A stretch of 64,000 bases of DNA. Origin: Zygaena filipendulae (taxonomy: Eukaryota > Arthropoda > Insecta > Lepidoptera > Zygaenidae). Of the stretch, positions 32,156 to 43,139 are shown one piece after another (position 1 is the first letter of the stretch; each line of letters begins with the position of its first letter). The DNA lies in NCBI GenBank assembly GCA_907165275.2, contig OU015658.1, positions 2,554,501-2,618,500 of the forward strand, read 5' to 3'. A program made the translations under genes and the position numbers. Under the pieces are notes generated by a model. That model saw nothing but the letters and a program-made list of their open reading frames with translations. It ran no database searches and was not told the origin of the DNA.

Positions 32156-32495
32156 AATACCTGCCTATAGGAATGTTTCTATAGCTTTCACCACGCTCTT
32201 ATTATTAAAAAAAAAAACTTACTTTTCCTCATTAACCAAAAGGATTTGTATACGAAAATAGAGTTACATTGCTCCCTTTCATATTCCGGTACATTAGTAG
32301 GAGGTTTGCTGCGAAATTTATGAGTCGCATTAGTTGAATTTATGGCATCGGCGAAATAAAGACACTGGGGGGTGCAACACCACCTACAGGCGAGCGCATT
32401 CTGTTTTCTTCCATGCAAATAAGTTTACCATTATCGCACACCCAATTGATTGTTTTCTGTGAACGTACAGACGACAAGTAATTGTAGCATAGATA
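32156..32495. other. Non-coding stretch
   Basis: Contains ACACTGGGGGGTGCAACACC and other unremarkable sequence; two overlapping minus-strand ORFs (76 and 80 codons) show no domain. Confidence 0.4.
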
Positions 32496-32550
32496 CGATA
32501 GTCTCGGAATTCCCGCGGTGATTCCGGCATAAAAAGTACCCAATATCCTA
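32496..32550 (-). mobile_element. Helitron-like inner fragment
   Basis: CTCGGAATTCCCGCGGTGAT, TCCGGCATAAAAAGTACCCA, ATATCCTA match the middle of a minus-strand copy. It stops exactly where the fold-back element begins, and the rest of the Helitron is not found on the other side. Confidence 0.6.
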
Positions 32551-32551
32551 T

Positions 32552-32788
32552 CGGCCGCACTCAGAGTCGTTATAATGATCACTTTATTTTAAGTAAAGAT
32601 TTTTAAAACAAAACTGCCGCATTCAGAGACGTTCATAAAATTAATGTAAATTGGCATTTAACTAATTGAGTTAAATTTTGTTGAATGCCAATTAACATTA
32701 ACTTAATACGTCTCTGAGTGCGGCAGTTTTGTTTTTAAAATCTTTACTTAAAATTAAGTAATCATTAAAACCACTTTGAGCGCGGCCG
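32552..32788. mobile_element. Fold-back MITE with nested inverted repeats
   Basis: CGGCCGCACTCAGAGTCGTT on the left pairs with CACTTTGAGCGCGGCCG on the right. An inner pair, CTGCCGCATTCAGAGACG and CGTCTCTGAGTGCGGCAG, repeats the same motif about 63 bases in. Between them CTTTATTTTAAGTAAAGATT pairs with AATCTTTACTTAAAATTAAG. Almost the whole 237 bases can fold on itself. No coding capacity. Confidence 0.85.
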
Positions 32789-33729
32789 CATGTTATAGCT
32801 TAACTTACAACTTACAATACATATTATGTAGTATCTACAAAGGGTGTGCTCACTAAAGTAGGATCTGAATGTTATATTCGTAAATACTTGAAAACTATTT
32901 TAGTTTGTTTTATTTGTAAATTTTTTTAATTATAATTAATAATGAGTTAAAGTTTTAAATAAGTTGTTAAATAATGAGTTTATTAGCTCTATCGCTCATG
33001 TTATGCAGTAGAGTATATAGGTGCGAAAACTAGTTGAAACTGTGTTTCAGGCGCTACAGTCTAGTTAGGCATGAGATAATAACTCAAGTTACAATTCTAA
33101 ATATTGTATTTTTGTTATAAGAATTTTAATGTCACTTATAATTAATTTTTCACATTCAAAGAAAGGCTTAGCAAAGAGTTGAGTTTCTTTTATCAAAATC
33201 ACTTTTACACTAAACTTCACTTCATCGAATAACAAAAAAAAAACAAGCCTTTGATAAAATACTGGCAATATTATTAAGTACCCAACTAACTTAGACATAG
33301 CAGTATTCAACCCGAGACTACCATGCTACATCTTAATGTTCGATATAAGGAGAATTTTATATTACCGTGTTCGAGATATCGTATTATAGATCTAGAGAGT
33401 ATCTTTCGCATAAAGCATGTTACACACTAAAAGCTGATCGAAGATAAATAAAGAAAATTAGTTTGGTAGAAAAATAAAATACAGTACGTAATAGTATGTA
33501 ATATTTTAGTTTAAAGGGCACATCTTAGTCTTTTGGAGATGTTCCCATAAAAAAAAGCCAATAGAGTGGAGTTGATAATATAGAAATCGTACAATTTAGT
33601 GATAATACTTCTGCATAATTTAAATGACACAAAAAAAAAGTAGAGATATAAACCGCTGCACCAGCATGACTAGATGGAGATCCGAGGCCGGTATAACAAT
33701 AAAAAATATGTATTTTCGCGGAAATGTAG
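32789..33729. other. Non-coding AT-rich stretch
   Basis: A 73-codon minus-strand ORF at 33089-33310 has no recognised domain. Otherwise no repeat or gene. Confidence 0.4.
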
Positions 33730-33765
33730 GTACTTACAAATACTGTAAGCAGTATTTGTAAGTAC
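33730..33765. repeat. Perfect 16-base-pair hairpin
   Basis: GTACTTACAAATACTG, loop TAAG, CAGTATTTGTAAGTAC. Outside it GGAAATGTA and TACATTTCC extend the pairing if a 4-base insertion on the left is allowed. TTTTATTGTAAGTACATTT follows, a further partial copy of the arm. Confidence 0.85.
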
Positions 33766-34499
33766 ATTTCCTTTTTATTGTAAGTACATTTAATTTTTAT
33801 GCTAAATTAAAATTAAGTACATAATGGAAGTTAGTTTCTAAAAGATTATTATTATTTGACTCTATATTTCTTGTTTGTCTTATTTTTTACTATGTGCCGA
33901 GACAATTTGAATAAAATGTGATAACAACCCAGAGCCTTACAAACTTTGTAATTTGCATGCTATAAACTATATTATGCTCGAAAAAGATGTGCTCTCATAT
34001 GACTCTACCAGCCACAAGTCTATCTATATACGATTATAATCACCTTATAATTGCGTAAAACTTGTACTTAGATACTTTACATGACTATGTTATAGTCGTA
34101 TATGTATACAAGTAACAAACTTAATATTTTTCCCACGATGCTCAAAGAAGTATCATTAAAAAAAAAGCAATTTAAAATGGCGGCGTCTTTTACTAGCTCC
34201 ATATAGCGATGTAGGACAAGCCTAAAATGGAAATGTTTTCCCCGTCCTTTGTTCTTCCAGCCGAGAGATACAGCACCGTTCACACACGAATGCTTCCCTC
34301 TTTTTAATCCCAGCTGGATATTTTCTTCGGCAAAGGAACATAGTTGCCTTCGGTTTAGGGGAAGTTTGTTTAGAGCGTGAGTTATTTTTTTAAAATAAAT
34401 ATTACGTGATTTATTTATTAGCGGTCAAAATTTAATGTATACCTAATTTAACTTGCAGATTTACCCACATAATTGTGTATTTTACGTAGTAAAAACCAA
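33766..34499. other. Non-coding stretch
   Basis: No element recognised. 34170-34330 is somewhat GC-richer (AATGGCGGCGTCTTTTAC) within a 68-codon minus-strand ORF that has no domain. Confidence 0.4.
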
Positions 34500-34612
34500 A
34501 TCTACCCTTATCTTTCTCTGTACCCTTGACAAAGTGTTTGCAAAATTTTATGGCCTTAAGGCGCGAAAGCGTAACAGACAAACACACAAACTTACATTCT
34601 CATTACAAAGTA
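34500..34612 (-). mobile_element. Helitron-like inner fragment
   Basis: CTACCCTTATCTTTCTCTGT, ACCCTTGACAAAGTGTTTGC, AAAATTTTATGGCC, AAGGCGCGAAAGCGTAACAG, ACAAACACACAAACTTAC match a minus-strand copy in order. Both ends are missing. Confidence 0.6.
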
Positions 34613-34936
34613 TTTAAGATATAATTGAATCGTCGATAAAAAAGGCAATGAAAATATCCGTAGATAGAAAATGTATGTAAACAATTTTGCCATTAGGTTT
34701 ACGCAAATGACAATTCAAACTGGCAAATACTTAGCGACCAAAAGCATTACCTAATAACTTTTTATAATATTAAATTTATATATTTGTTTATTTCCTTTCA
34801 ACGTCCTTTGTGTATAATTAAAACTGTTGAAGGTATTTAATTAGTTTAAGTGCAATTTATCATCATAACTGTGCATGTCTTATTAATGTGAAAAAGCTGA
34901 TAAATATAATTGAAATAAAGAAAATAAATTAACTAT
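34613..34936. other. Non-coding AT-rich spacer
   Basis: Nothing recognised. Confidence 0.45.
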
Positions 34937-35050
34937 GTTTTTAACCGACTTCCCAAAAAGGAGGAGGTTCTCAATTCGACGCGTATGTTTTTTTTATGTT
35001 TGTTACCTCATAACTTTCGACTGGGTGAACTGATTTTGATATTTTTTGTT
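34937..35050 (+). repeat. Interspersed repeat 'TTTTAACCGACTTC' family
   Basis: TTTTTAACCGACTTCCCAAA, AAGGAGGAGGTTCTCAATTC, CGTATGTTTTTTTTATGTTT, ACCTCATAACTTTCGACTGG, GTGAACTGATTTTGATATTT. I know this opening as one of the commonest interspersed repeats in Lepidoptera; its class is not certain to me. A related copy in reverse is at 44640-44880. Confidence 0.6.
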
Positions 35051-35145
35051 TTTTTCTGTGATTGGTCTGAATCAGATTCTTAGTGATAAAAAAACAGATA
35101 GGTACATTTAAGTAGATAGGTGCATAAGCAACTGATGAATAGGTA

Positions 35146-35228
35146 CTAGTTATACCCTGCGGTTTCACTCGCATTAATTTTGGAGATGCCGCGGGATTTC
35201 TAGGATAAAAAGTAGTATATGTCTTTAT
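35146..35228 (-). mobile_element. Truncated Helitron-like copy
   Basis: CTAGTTATACCCTGCGGTTT, CACTCGCATTAATTTTGGAG, GCCGCGGGATTTCTAGGATA, AAAAGTAGTATATGTC. Only the 3' third is present. Confidence 0.65.
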
Positions 35229-35399
35229 AGACAGAAATAATAACTTCCTCATTTATAGGTAATATTAATTTATGGATATCAATAGGTACACTAAAGTCTA
35301 GGTAATGATTAGTGCTTCTATCAGTGATCTTACAATTTCATAAAACATAATATATACCTATATAGGTAGGTCCTTGTTGTTATTCGAGACAACGGTTCA

Positions 35400-35462
35400 T
35401 AACTATGGAATTCCCGAAGCAATCCCGAAATTCGCGCTGGTGAAACCGCATGGAACAGCTAG
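35400..35462 (+). mobile_element. Truncated Helitron-like copy
   Basis: ATGGAATTCCCGAAGCAATC, CCGAAATTCGCGCTGGTGAA, ACCGCATGGAACAGCTAG before T. Only the 3' end remains. Confidence 0.65.
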
Positions 35463-36829
35463 TATAACAATAACTTACTAAGTTGATACATGGATTATAA
35501 ATTTTGCGAGTGTTTACTTAGTTTAACGTAATATATTCATTTAGTTTATGTATTCTGAGATTACCTATTTATAATACTTACGTAGGTATAAGGAAAAATA
35601 CGTAGGTGTATTTGGTTGTTTGTCTAAGTCTCACAGCGCAATAGAGCAACTTTATATAATTTTTAGCACAATGTAGACGAACTACCGAAATAAAATTACT
35701 TTTTATTTAGATGTAAGTATAGAAGCGAACTATAAAAAATGAGTAAAACCGCGGGTAACAGTTTACTATTAAACATTAAATATATAATGTTCAATTAAAC
35801 ATCCTGACTGACTGAATTAAACATTAAATGAAACCAATCTTTTAGAAACTTGGAATTTTACAAACGGCTTCCTTACTGCTGTTGAAAGGGATTTTGGAAA
35901 TTAAACCTTTCAAAATTTGAAAAGGACGCGGGGCGAAAGTTGGATTGCAAGTACCGTTAATTCTGAAATTGCAATGCGATATTCGAGATCATTATTTTGA
36001 ATAAAGAGATGCGACATATTTTAGAGTTTTTGGTAATTCAATTCCTAAAGGCAAATTCCGCAAATTCCGTCAAATTACAGAAATATACAATAGTTAACCA
36101 CGTTTTTTGTATTAAATCTATAGCTTAAATAATATTAAAAATATATAGGCACTCGTATATCTACTTTTTTAACGTTTGAGCGTTAAATGTTAATACCCAT
36201 ATAAGTAGGTTGGATTCACGTTCAGTGGCCATCTTAAAATATTTAGTAACATAGAGATAGTAGGCTCCCGTCGCACGTCGGGGAGTTCAAAGGAAAACAG
36301 CCGCCGGCGGGGCTTTGATCTCACCGTCCGTCGGCAAACTGCGACTTTGATGTCACCGTGTAGCTGTTTTACTGTTTTTCTAACCAACTTATTTAGTTAC
36401 ACCACACTGTAAGTAACTATCAATCTAAAGAACTTCAGTAGTAAAATGAAAAAGAGCTGAAATAAATTAACCTGAGAACTCGACCTTTAAATAAAAACTG
36501 CTTTTTTTGTAATTACAAATAAATGATAGGTTAACAAGTATCAACTTAACAATTACCTCTCTGTATTTCATTAAAACTATTGGTAAGTTATTAAAAGAAA
36601 TCGAGATTCTGTAAAATAATAATGTAGAGTCAAAAGTAGGGTCAAACCCTTATTGTGCTTAAAATACCTATTGGGTACTTGGGTAGTGAGACTGGGCAAC
36701 TATGATATTAAATAAACAAAAATATCAAGAAAAATATAGGTATAAAATAAAATATGTTACGATCTTCAATGGAATTGATCAGAAAAAAACTGTTGATTAA
36801 AAAAGTACGTTTAAAAGAAAAAAATAACC
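35463..36829. other. Non-coding stretch
   Basis: 35725-35762 (GAGTAAAACCGCGGGTAACA) resembles a lone Helitron hairpin. 36250-36370 is GC-richer (CGTCGCACGTCGGGGAGTTC, AGCCGCCGGCGGGGCTTTG) inside a 65-codon minus-strand ORF; no family recognised. The rest is AT-rich. Confidence 0.4.
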
Positions 36830-37010
36830 CTTTTTGTCCGACCTAGTTCTTCCCGTACGATCCAGTACCAGGCCATCATAACTGGGGTGAAAGTTCATCT
36901 CTGGTCAAGGTGAAGGCGACGCCCATTAACGTCTCCACTTAGAACAACTCGGCTCCCGACACCATCTTAAGAACTCCACAGCAGCTATCACGTCTTGGTA
37001 CTTGAAGAAT
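36830..37010. other. GC-rich island of unknown origin
   Basis: Balanced composition (TTGTCCGACCTAGTTCTTCC, GTACCAGGCCATCATAACTG, GGTCAAGGTGAAGGCGACG, AACAACTCGGCTCCCGACAC) with abrupt AT-rich borders. It could be a transposon-derived coding remnant or an exon fragment. No frame stays open across it on either strand and I do not recognise the product. Confidence 0.35.
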
Positions 37011-37049
37011 TTTATTGTTATGTGATGTAAAATAATATATTTGTACTAA

Positions 37050-37225
37050 CTAGCCGGTGCTCGTGGCTTCGTTTGCGTTAATATTTTATCAATCAGTTTT
37101 TTATCCCTCGGCAATCTGTTTATTGAATAAAACGTATATGCCTTTTTCTATAACCTTGTTAATGTGTATGCAAAATTTCATGATGATGGGTTGAGTAACA
37201 AACACTCGCTTTTATAACATTAGTT
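37050..37225 (-). mobile_element. Helitron-like copy, diverged
   Basis: CTAGCCGGTGCTCGTGGCTT, CGTTTGCGTTAATATTTTAT, TAATGTGTATGCAAAATTTC, ATGATGATGGGTTGAGTAAC, AAACACTCGCTTTTATAACA. The 3' hairpin is nearly gone, though the order of blocks is kept. Confidence 0.6.
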
Positions 37226-37535
37226 TCGAAATTATTTTGTTTCGAAAAAAGCTAGAACGATCAAATTAAATCGATATCCACCAAATTACAATCAATAACA
37301 AAAAAATACTTGAAACATACCATAAAATAAGATTACAAACGTTTTTAAACGTCTAGAGTACCATTGTCCCGAATTGCTAAACTAAAATTAGGAAAAATAA
37401 GCAGAAAACGAGAAAGATCACTATTTATAGATAAGGATCAGAATTTTTTTTATTTTCATTAAATAAAATACCGTTTATAATAAAAAGTTGCCTGTTAAAT
37501 ACACTTCGATCTATGTGTACTAATTATAAATTAAT

Positions 37536-37580
37536 TATTTTGGTGTACAATAAAGTGTATTCTATTCTATTCTTTTCTAT
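37536..37580 (+). repeat. Retroposon-like tail with TTCTA repeats
   Basis: TTTTGGTGTACAATAAAGTG, then TATTCTATTCTATTC and TTTTCTATAC. Polyadenylation-like AATAAAG followed by a pentamer run suggests the tail of a truncated LINE of the same type as at 23075. Confidence 0.5.
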
Positions 37581-38000
37581 ACATATATTAATAATAATCA
37601 CTTTTCTTAATATTTTTTTTATTACTACAAAAGCATATCATAGCATAAATCTTAAAGAAAGCTGACTGGATTTAAAAATAGTGGTGTATTTAAATGAATA
37701 CCATCATAATTGCTCAAGTATCAAACAGGAAGGGTCGCGTAGTACAAAGTTAGCTAAGTAATAAGATAATGAAGAACATCGAGCTCTGGGTACGAATTAA
37801 AACGGGCACGTTGCGCGTCAACGCGGCGCGCCCGTTGCCGAGGTTACAATGGGAGGGAATTTACGAGAGAATAAATGGTGAAATATTTCATAGCAAAAAA
37901 AAAAATTATTTGAATATAGAACTATTTATCCATTAAAGCTGTCGTATGTTGTTCTATGAGTAAAAAATAGGATTAGCCGGACGTTTGCTGGTGTAAAAAT
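37581..38000. other. Non-coding stretch
   Basis: At 37800-37840, AACGGGCACGTTGCGCG and GCGCGCCCGTT form a GC-rich stem with the loop TCAACGCG. Otherwise AT-rich. Confidence 0.4.
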
Positions 38001-38140
38001 GCTCCAAAGGATATCCACGATGACGGATCCTGTACCACCCTTATCCAGCACCAAGCTAATGTCTTCAGTAAATCGTCGGTCATACTTGTCTGCCTACACC
38101 GTGTCTGCCAGCCCGTGGTCGCTCGAAGCTTTTTTTTCTC
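38001..38140. other. GC-rich island of unknown origin
   Basis: CTCCAAAGGATATCCACGAT, GACGGATCCTGTACCACCC, TATCCAGCACCAAGCTAATG, GTCTGCCAGCCCGTGGTCGC. On the minus strand one frame is open for about 35 codons, including R-R-F-T-E-D-I-S-L-V-L-D. It looks like a worn coding fragment, perhaps of a transposon; I cannot name it. Confidence 0.3.
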
Positions 38141-39194
38141 AACGGCCCTAAAATCTCTTAAAAAAGATTATTAAGAATAAGTATATGAAGTAAGTTTTAT
38201 AAGTTTTTGGTATATCTAATATAATATACGAGCAAAGTATTAAATTATTAAAACATCAATCATCACAAAAGTCATCACAGTCACTGTGGGCATTAACAAA
38301 AACAGAAGGTACCTAGGCACTTTAGTTAAATAAAAATAGTATTCAAGGTAAAACACAATTATACCTACTCTGGGGGATTTCGGAAACTGACTAGTTTTAG
38401 GAAGCGATTGGCTAGAGGAAATGGCTTGCCGTGACATGAAACCAAATAGCTAATATGATAACCTATAGGGTATACTGTAATTTGAAGATCGAATACTATC
38501 TTTAAATGGTAATGCTATCATAACGCACATTTAATGCGTTGTTTATTAACCGAGTGGATCGGAGGAGACTTCGCTATGACGTCACTAATTCAACAGTGCG
38601 CTACAGAGAGAGACCGCTGTACTTTCACTAATATAATATCCAATAAGTGGGAGCTGGAGAGGTATATTGACTGAATGAAAAAAAAAAATCTCAAGAGAAC
38701 GCCGGTGTCTACTAAGAAGTGTGTAATGAAAACGAAATGAAAGAAGTGGCAATGACACCCAAAGTTCCAGCGTCTTTGTGTGAGGTAGGTATTTACGAGG
38801 TTTTATTTTTCTTGAAAAAATTAAAAAAAGTTCAGGCAAAGGAAAAGATTCAATTCTTCGTTTCCTTTTTGAGTCCAAGCGTGAAAAAAAGTACTTATAG
38901 TAAAACGAAGTTTCAGGCTTTTGTGATATAAGAGTAATAGCATAATTGACCTTTTAAATGTACCCAACTGCTGGGATGCAGACTTGCTCTGAAGTTAAGT
39001 ACCTACGTCAACGTATACTTATAAGTCCACAACGCTGGCCCAATGGAAATTCGTGTACATAGCACACGCTTCCAAATTTTTTTTTTTATTTGTGTGCAAG
39101 TTTGCTTATGACGCTTTCTTTACCATAAATAAGCCTTCGGATTCGCACATAGATTATATGTTGATCGAAGTAGATTTTATAGAAGACCCATAGT
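38141..39194. other. Non-coding stretch with weak ORFs
   Basis: ORFs of 97 codons (minus, 38585-38878) and 70 codons (plus, 38719-38931) overlap in antisense; both are rich in K, F, S and L and show no domain. A lone TGACGTCA lies near 38576 (CGCTATGACGTCACTAATTC), outside any recognised MITE. Confidence 0.4.
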
Positions 39195-39432
39195 TGGACA
39201 TAGATAAGCAGTAGTGTGTTAACCCACACTGGAAAAATTTTGAGTAAATCGTATTTTAAAAGTGGGAGCGCCATTTTGTGCCAACATTTTTTATGTTCAA
39301 TATTTAGTTACATATTTAAGCAATGTAATAAGGTAAAAACATAATTTAAAAAAATTCCTTAACTCTCAATAAATGGTTCTGAATCAATAACTTAATTTTG
39401 TGGGTTAACATGTTATTGCTTATCTGCGTCCA
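39195..39432. mobile_element. MITE with TGGAC..GTCCA ends, copy 2
   Basis: Second copy of the family at 22634: TGGACATAGATAAGCAGTAG on the left, CTTATCTGCGTCCA on the right, 238 bases, colinear throughout with few differences and in the same orientation. Confidence 0.85.
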
Positions 39433-39519
39433 GTTATGAGTTTATGACCCAATATGACATTGTCACACAGCGCCATTTGGTTCCAATCTATACAGAGCTG
39501 GTACCTTGGGTACCAGAAA

Positions 39520-39679
39520 ACTAATATTATTAATGCAAATAAATGAATGCATCAATCATCAATAATTTTTTCATACATGTTGTCAAGGGTACAGAAAAGG
39601 ACAAAGGGGTAATTTTCATCCTGGAATTCCCGCGGGAACTCCTATATTAACGCTGGCAAAAACGCGAGGAACAGCTAGT
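39520..39679 (+). mobile_element. Helitron-like copy, diverged
   Basis: ACTAATATTATTAATGCAAA, TTTTTCATACATGTTGTCAA, GGTACAGAAAAGGACAAAGG, TCATCCTGGAATTCCCGCGG, AACGCTGGCAAAAACGCGAG, ACAGCTAG before T. It is shortened in the middle and the hairpin is imperfect. Confidence 0.7.
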
Positions 39680-40764
39680 ATACCTGATAAATACATTTAC
39701 CTAGGTAATTAGATAATATATGCTTTTTTTTTTTTTTTTACTATAAATACCTCCTCATGATTATACACGGAAAAAAAATCTGGTTATTGCGACGAGAAAT
39801 TGGTACACTCTACCATTTTTATAGAGTTTCATATTACGTGACAACTCTGCAGTGATAGTAAACTCCAGATTTAAATATTGCCAGTTACAATATGAATATG
39901 AATAATTACAATAAAATAAAATAAAAAAAATTAAAAATGTAATCATTTCAAATAAAATAGCTGACTGTACCACAAATAGTACGAGCCACTATTTTGTATT
40001 GTAAGAACAGCAAATTTCCATTAATTATACGTTCTGGTAGTATCGTAAAATAGTACATTGTTATCCTAGGGGTGAAAGTAACAGTAAAAAGTAAGTAAAA
40101 GTCTTTCTCCCGAGGATAACACTGTGCTTTTCATTACGAATGCAAGGAAAGTCAAAATAAAAATATAGGAATTAGCTAAGTAAAGAAAAAATGAATGAAT
40201 TTTATTTTACATAAATCATCCATTAGGTGTGCTACTGGCCAGTTTTCCCCTAATGACATAAAAAAAAACTTGAGTTTCTGCCGTATCCAGCTGTCAGTTG
40301 AAAGCGATTCTCCCTAGGGCTGAAAAGTGTTACTTTCAACCCGCTTCTCAGGCAACTTCAGACCTACTTTCCGAGTATGAGTAATGAAAAATACTTTTGT
40401 CCGTGTACCTAAGCGGTATTCAGGGTTTACATGAAAATGTTTAATATCACAAAATATGTTTACCTTGACACGGAAACTGAACCTGATACCTGGTGTAACT
40501 TTCAGGCTCAACGATGTCACAGAACATTTTCTATTAGACTAGTATGTACTCGTATGTAGTCTTATAAGAGTAAAAAATATTATTATCTTATTAGTTAACA
40601 GAAAATGTATACTTTGATGGTTCCCATGGTTACTTTCTGATGAACTTTCGGTCTTAGTCAAGTTTTGAGATTTTGTTTGGAAATCACTACATACTAGTAG
40701 TATGGTAGTAGTACTATAAACTGTAATTGATTTATTTATCAAAGTTGTGGACGCATACCGAAGG
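39680..40764. other. Non-coding stretch with a small inverted repeat
   Basis: Near 40060-40125 TTATCCTAGGGGTGAAAG pairs imperfectly with CTTTCTCCCGAGGATAA. Short related phrases recur at 40311 (CCCTAGGGCTGAAAAGTGTT) and 54088 (CCTAGGGCCGAACTGTGTTA). The 97-codon minus-strand ORF at 40539-40832 has no domain. Confidence 0.4.
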
Positions 40765-41049
40765 AATGGGCTTGTCAACCAAATTTTAGTTTTTAGTCCG
40801 TCTTGTAGATTAGTAATAAAAATATAATACACGTATTTTTTTATTTTTTACGTAATCAAAAACTAACAGTACTCTGTACTACAGTTTATAGCACGTTGTG
40901 ACGTCACGTCACATTTCGACTTAAAGTAGGTATCTCCGTTAATTTTTGATTAGGTAAGTACGTAAAAAATAGAAAAATTACCTACGTGTCCACTATTTTT
41001 TTTATTAATCTACAAGACGGACTGATTAGAATTTTGATTTTTATACCCC
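40765..41049. mobile_element. TGACGTCA-bearing MITE, copy C
   Basis: AATGGGCTTGTCAACC on the left; AGTCCGTCTTGTAGATTAG and CTACAAGACGGACTGATTAG mark the two arms. The core retains one site, GTTGTGACGTCACGTCAC. Both inner arms resemble the 'right' arm of copies A and B, as if the two halves had been homogenised or one replaced. Confidence 0.75.
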
Positions 41050-43139
41050 GGAAATAAGCTTACTAGCTCGGGTTACAGTAAAACAACACATAAAAAACTA
41101 GCACTTTATTCCAGACAGTAGGAAGGTAAGTTAAAAGACAACCGAATTAAGTTCTGGCAATTTTTTATCCGCACGCAACAACTCGCTTTTAGTCAAAAAC
41201 TCCATAAGAATTAGGTATCTATACCTATTAAAAAAAATAAAAACATTTTTTTTTATCTTCATTTAGTTTAATGCCGATTCCGTTCAAATCCATTTCAAGA
41301 TTTATTTTTTAACATTCATGGATTTGTGGCCCATTCATAGTTACATATGTATGTATTCGTATCTAAACATAGCTATCCCCACCGGCAGATTCGCCAACGT
41401 TTCATTTTCAAATGCTAAAATACGTATTTAGTCCAAAAAAAATGATTTCCATGTTTAAAACAACGATATCTCCGTACAAAACGTTTCACTTCCTATCACA
41501 TCAATATAAGGGATGAAGTAGCATAAAGCTGAGCCGTGACCTACGCTCTCTATTTATCTTTGTTTTTTTTTATTATTTATTTAACAAAATTACAATAATT
41601 TCGAACAAATTTCGTAAAACCTTTTTATATTCTGTTTTCTTTTTTAATAAGTAAATTCAACCTATAAGAATAGTCTTTGAACAAGTCAAATAATTTTATT
41701 CAGTTGGCCTATTTTGACGTCAATAAAATTGCAGCTATAAAATATCCTTCCTTCACAAACTCTCCTAGCTCGCTGTTAGGTAGTTGTCAAAAGTGTTTTT
41801 TTTTTTTTTTTTTTTTTCAAAATTATTCCCATCGAAAAAAACTCGCCTATGGATCGTGGTAGAGCGGTTTTTCATTAGGATACGATCACATTAGGCGGGC
41901 GGACAGACGGCTGGATTATTGGATCGGACGGACGAAAGACTTCGATCCGTTCCCTTTTTTGCCTTTTTCGCCTCTTTTTCCTTTTTCCACCCCCCACCCG
42001 GCTCCGTCTGGAAAGCCTTTCCCTCTTATTTATTGCTTATACGAAACTCGAATTGGATATTTGTAGAAGGCTTCTACAGCTAACAAATGAGATATTATTA
42101 AATCTTATTTATTTTTGAGCAAGAAAAGTGTGTTTATCGTAAACAGAAAGTTCTTATTAGGAAATCACTTTAAAACGTAAGTATTCTTATCCCATTCAAA
42201 CATTTATGTGTAGATTTCCAGTTTCATAACCAAAAAAAAACATGGTGGTCATTTACATTTATTATTACAATCACGCTTCTATTTTTTAACAAATCTTCAC
42301 TCAATATAAAATAATCAGGCGAATAAATTACAATAATTAAATAAAATTATACTTCCATCTCATGTAATTCGTTTCTCATTTAGATACAAACTTGATGTGA
42401 CAGCGTACTTACTACACAGTGTCAAGCATCGTCTCAAACACAGACATTATAAGGGGTTGTCTCATTAGCGCCAGTGAATACGGTGGCGGAAAACATAACC
42501 TGCCGGTTAAAAATGGGCGAGGACGGCTCGACGCCATGGAGTGAGATACAAACGAAAGCATCGCTAATTAAAACTGTTTTTCGTTCGCTAAGTAGGTATT
42601 CCAGCAGAATTATCTGAAAGAAGTTGGACAGTTCTCGATATAGGTCAGGATGTGTTGACAATTTTCGATCACATTACCCAGCCTGTTAGACATATAAAAA
42701 AAACTAGTTCGATAATAAAATCTTATTAGATTTTTTGTCACAGAAATCTAACGTAAAAAATTTAATGTAAATTCCGATTAAAATAAAGAGGCAATATTGC
42801 TTATAAGACTTTTGAAAATTACTACAATACAAAATTATTTTTTAGGTTATCATACGTACCTATTAGACATTATAAAAAAAGACAGTTTGTTGGTTGTATA
42901 AAATATCAATTGAGAAATGTGAAAACTTAAATAGCTGTTCAGATTTCTCTACAGATGGTTAAGCAAAGTAGGCAGCATTTTGTGGTGAGAAGGCAGTAGG
43001 TATAGTTCTTCGCCTAATTTCAAATTCGAAAAACAAATTACACGCAACGGAAAATTTACGCGAAACTTATCTGCGGCGAGCCACCACACAATCCATCATC
43101 ATTATGCCAAAACTCTCTTGCCGAAATTCAATAAAAAAA
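41050..43139. other. Non-coding stretch
   Basis: A run of 21 T (about 41798-41818). A pyrimidine-rich, GC-richer patch is at 41895-42025 (GGCGGGCGGACAGACGG, CCACCCCCCACCCGGC) and a CpG-richer patch at 42455-42560. No gene or repeat family recognised. Confidence 0.4.

Noticed and set aside
41798..41818. Long T run as a terminator or retroposon tail
   Set aside because: Poly-T and poly-A runs are frequent across this AT-rich window and no retroposon body lies next to it.
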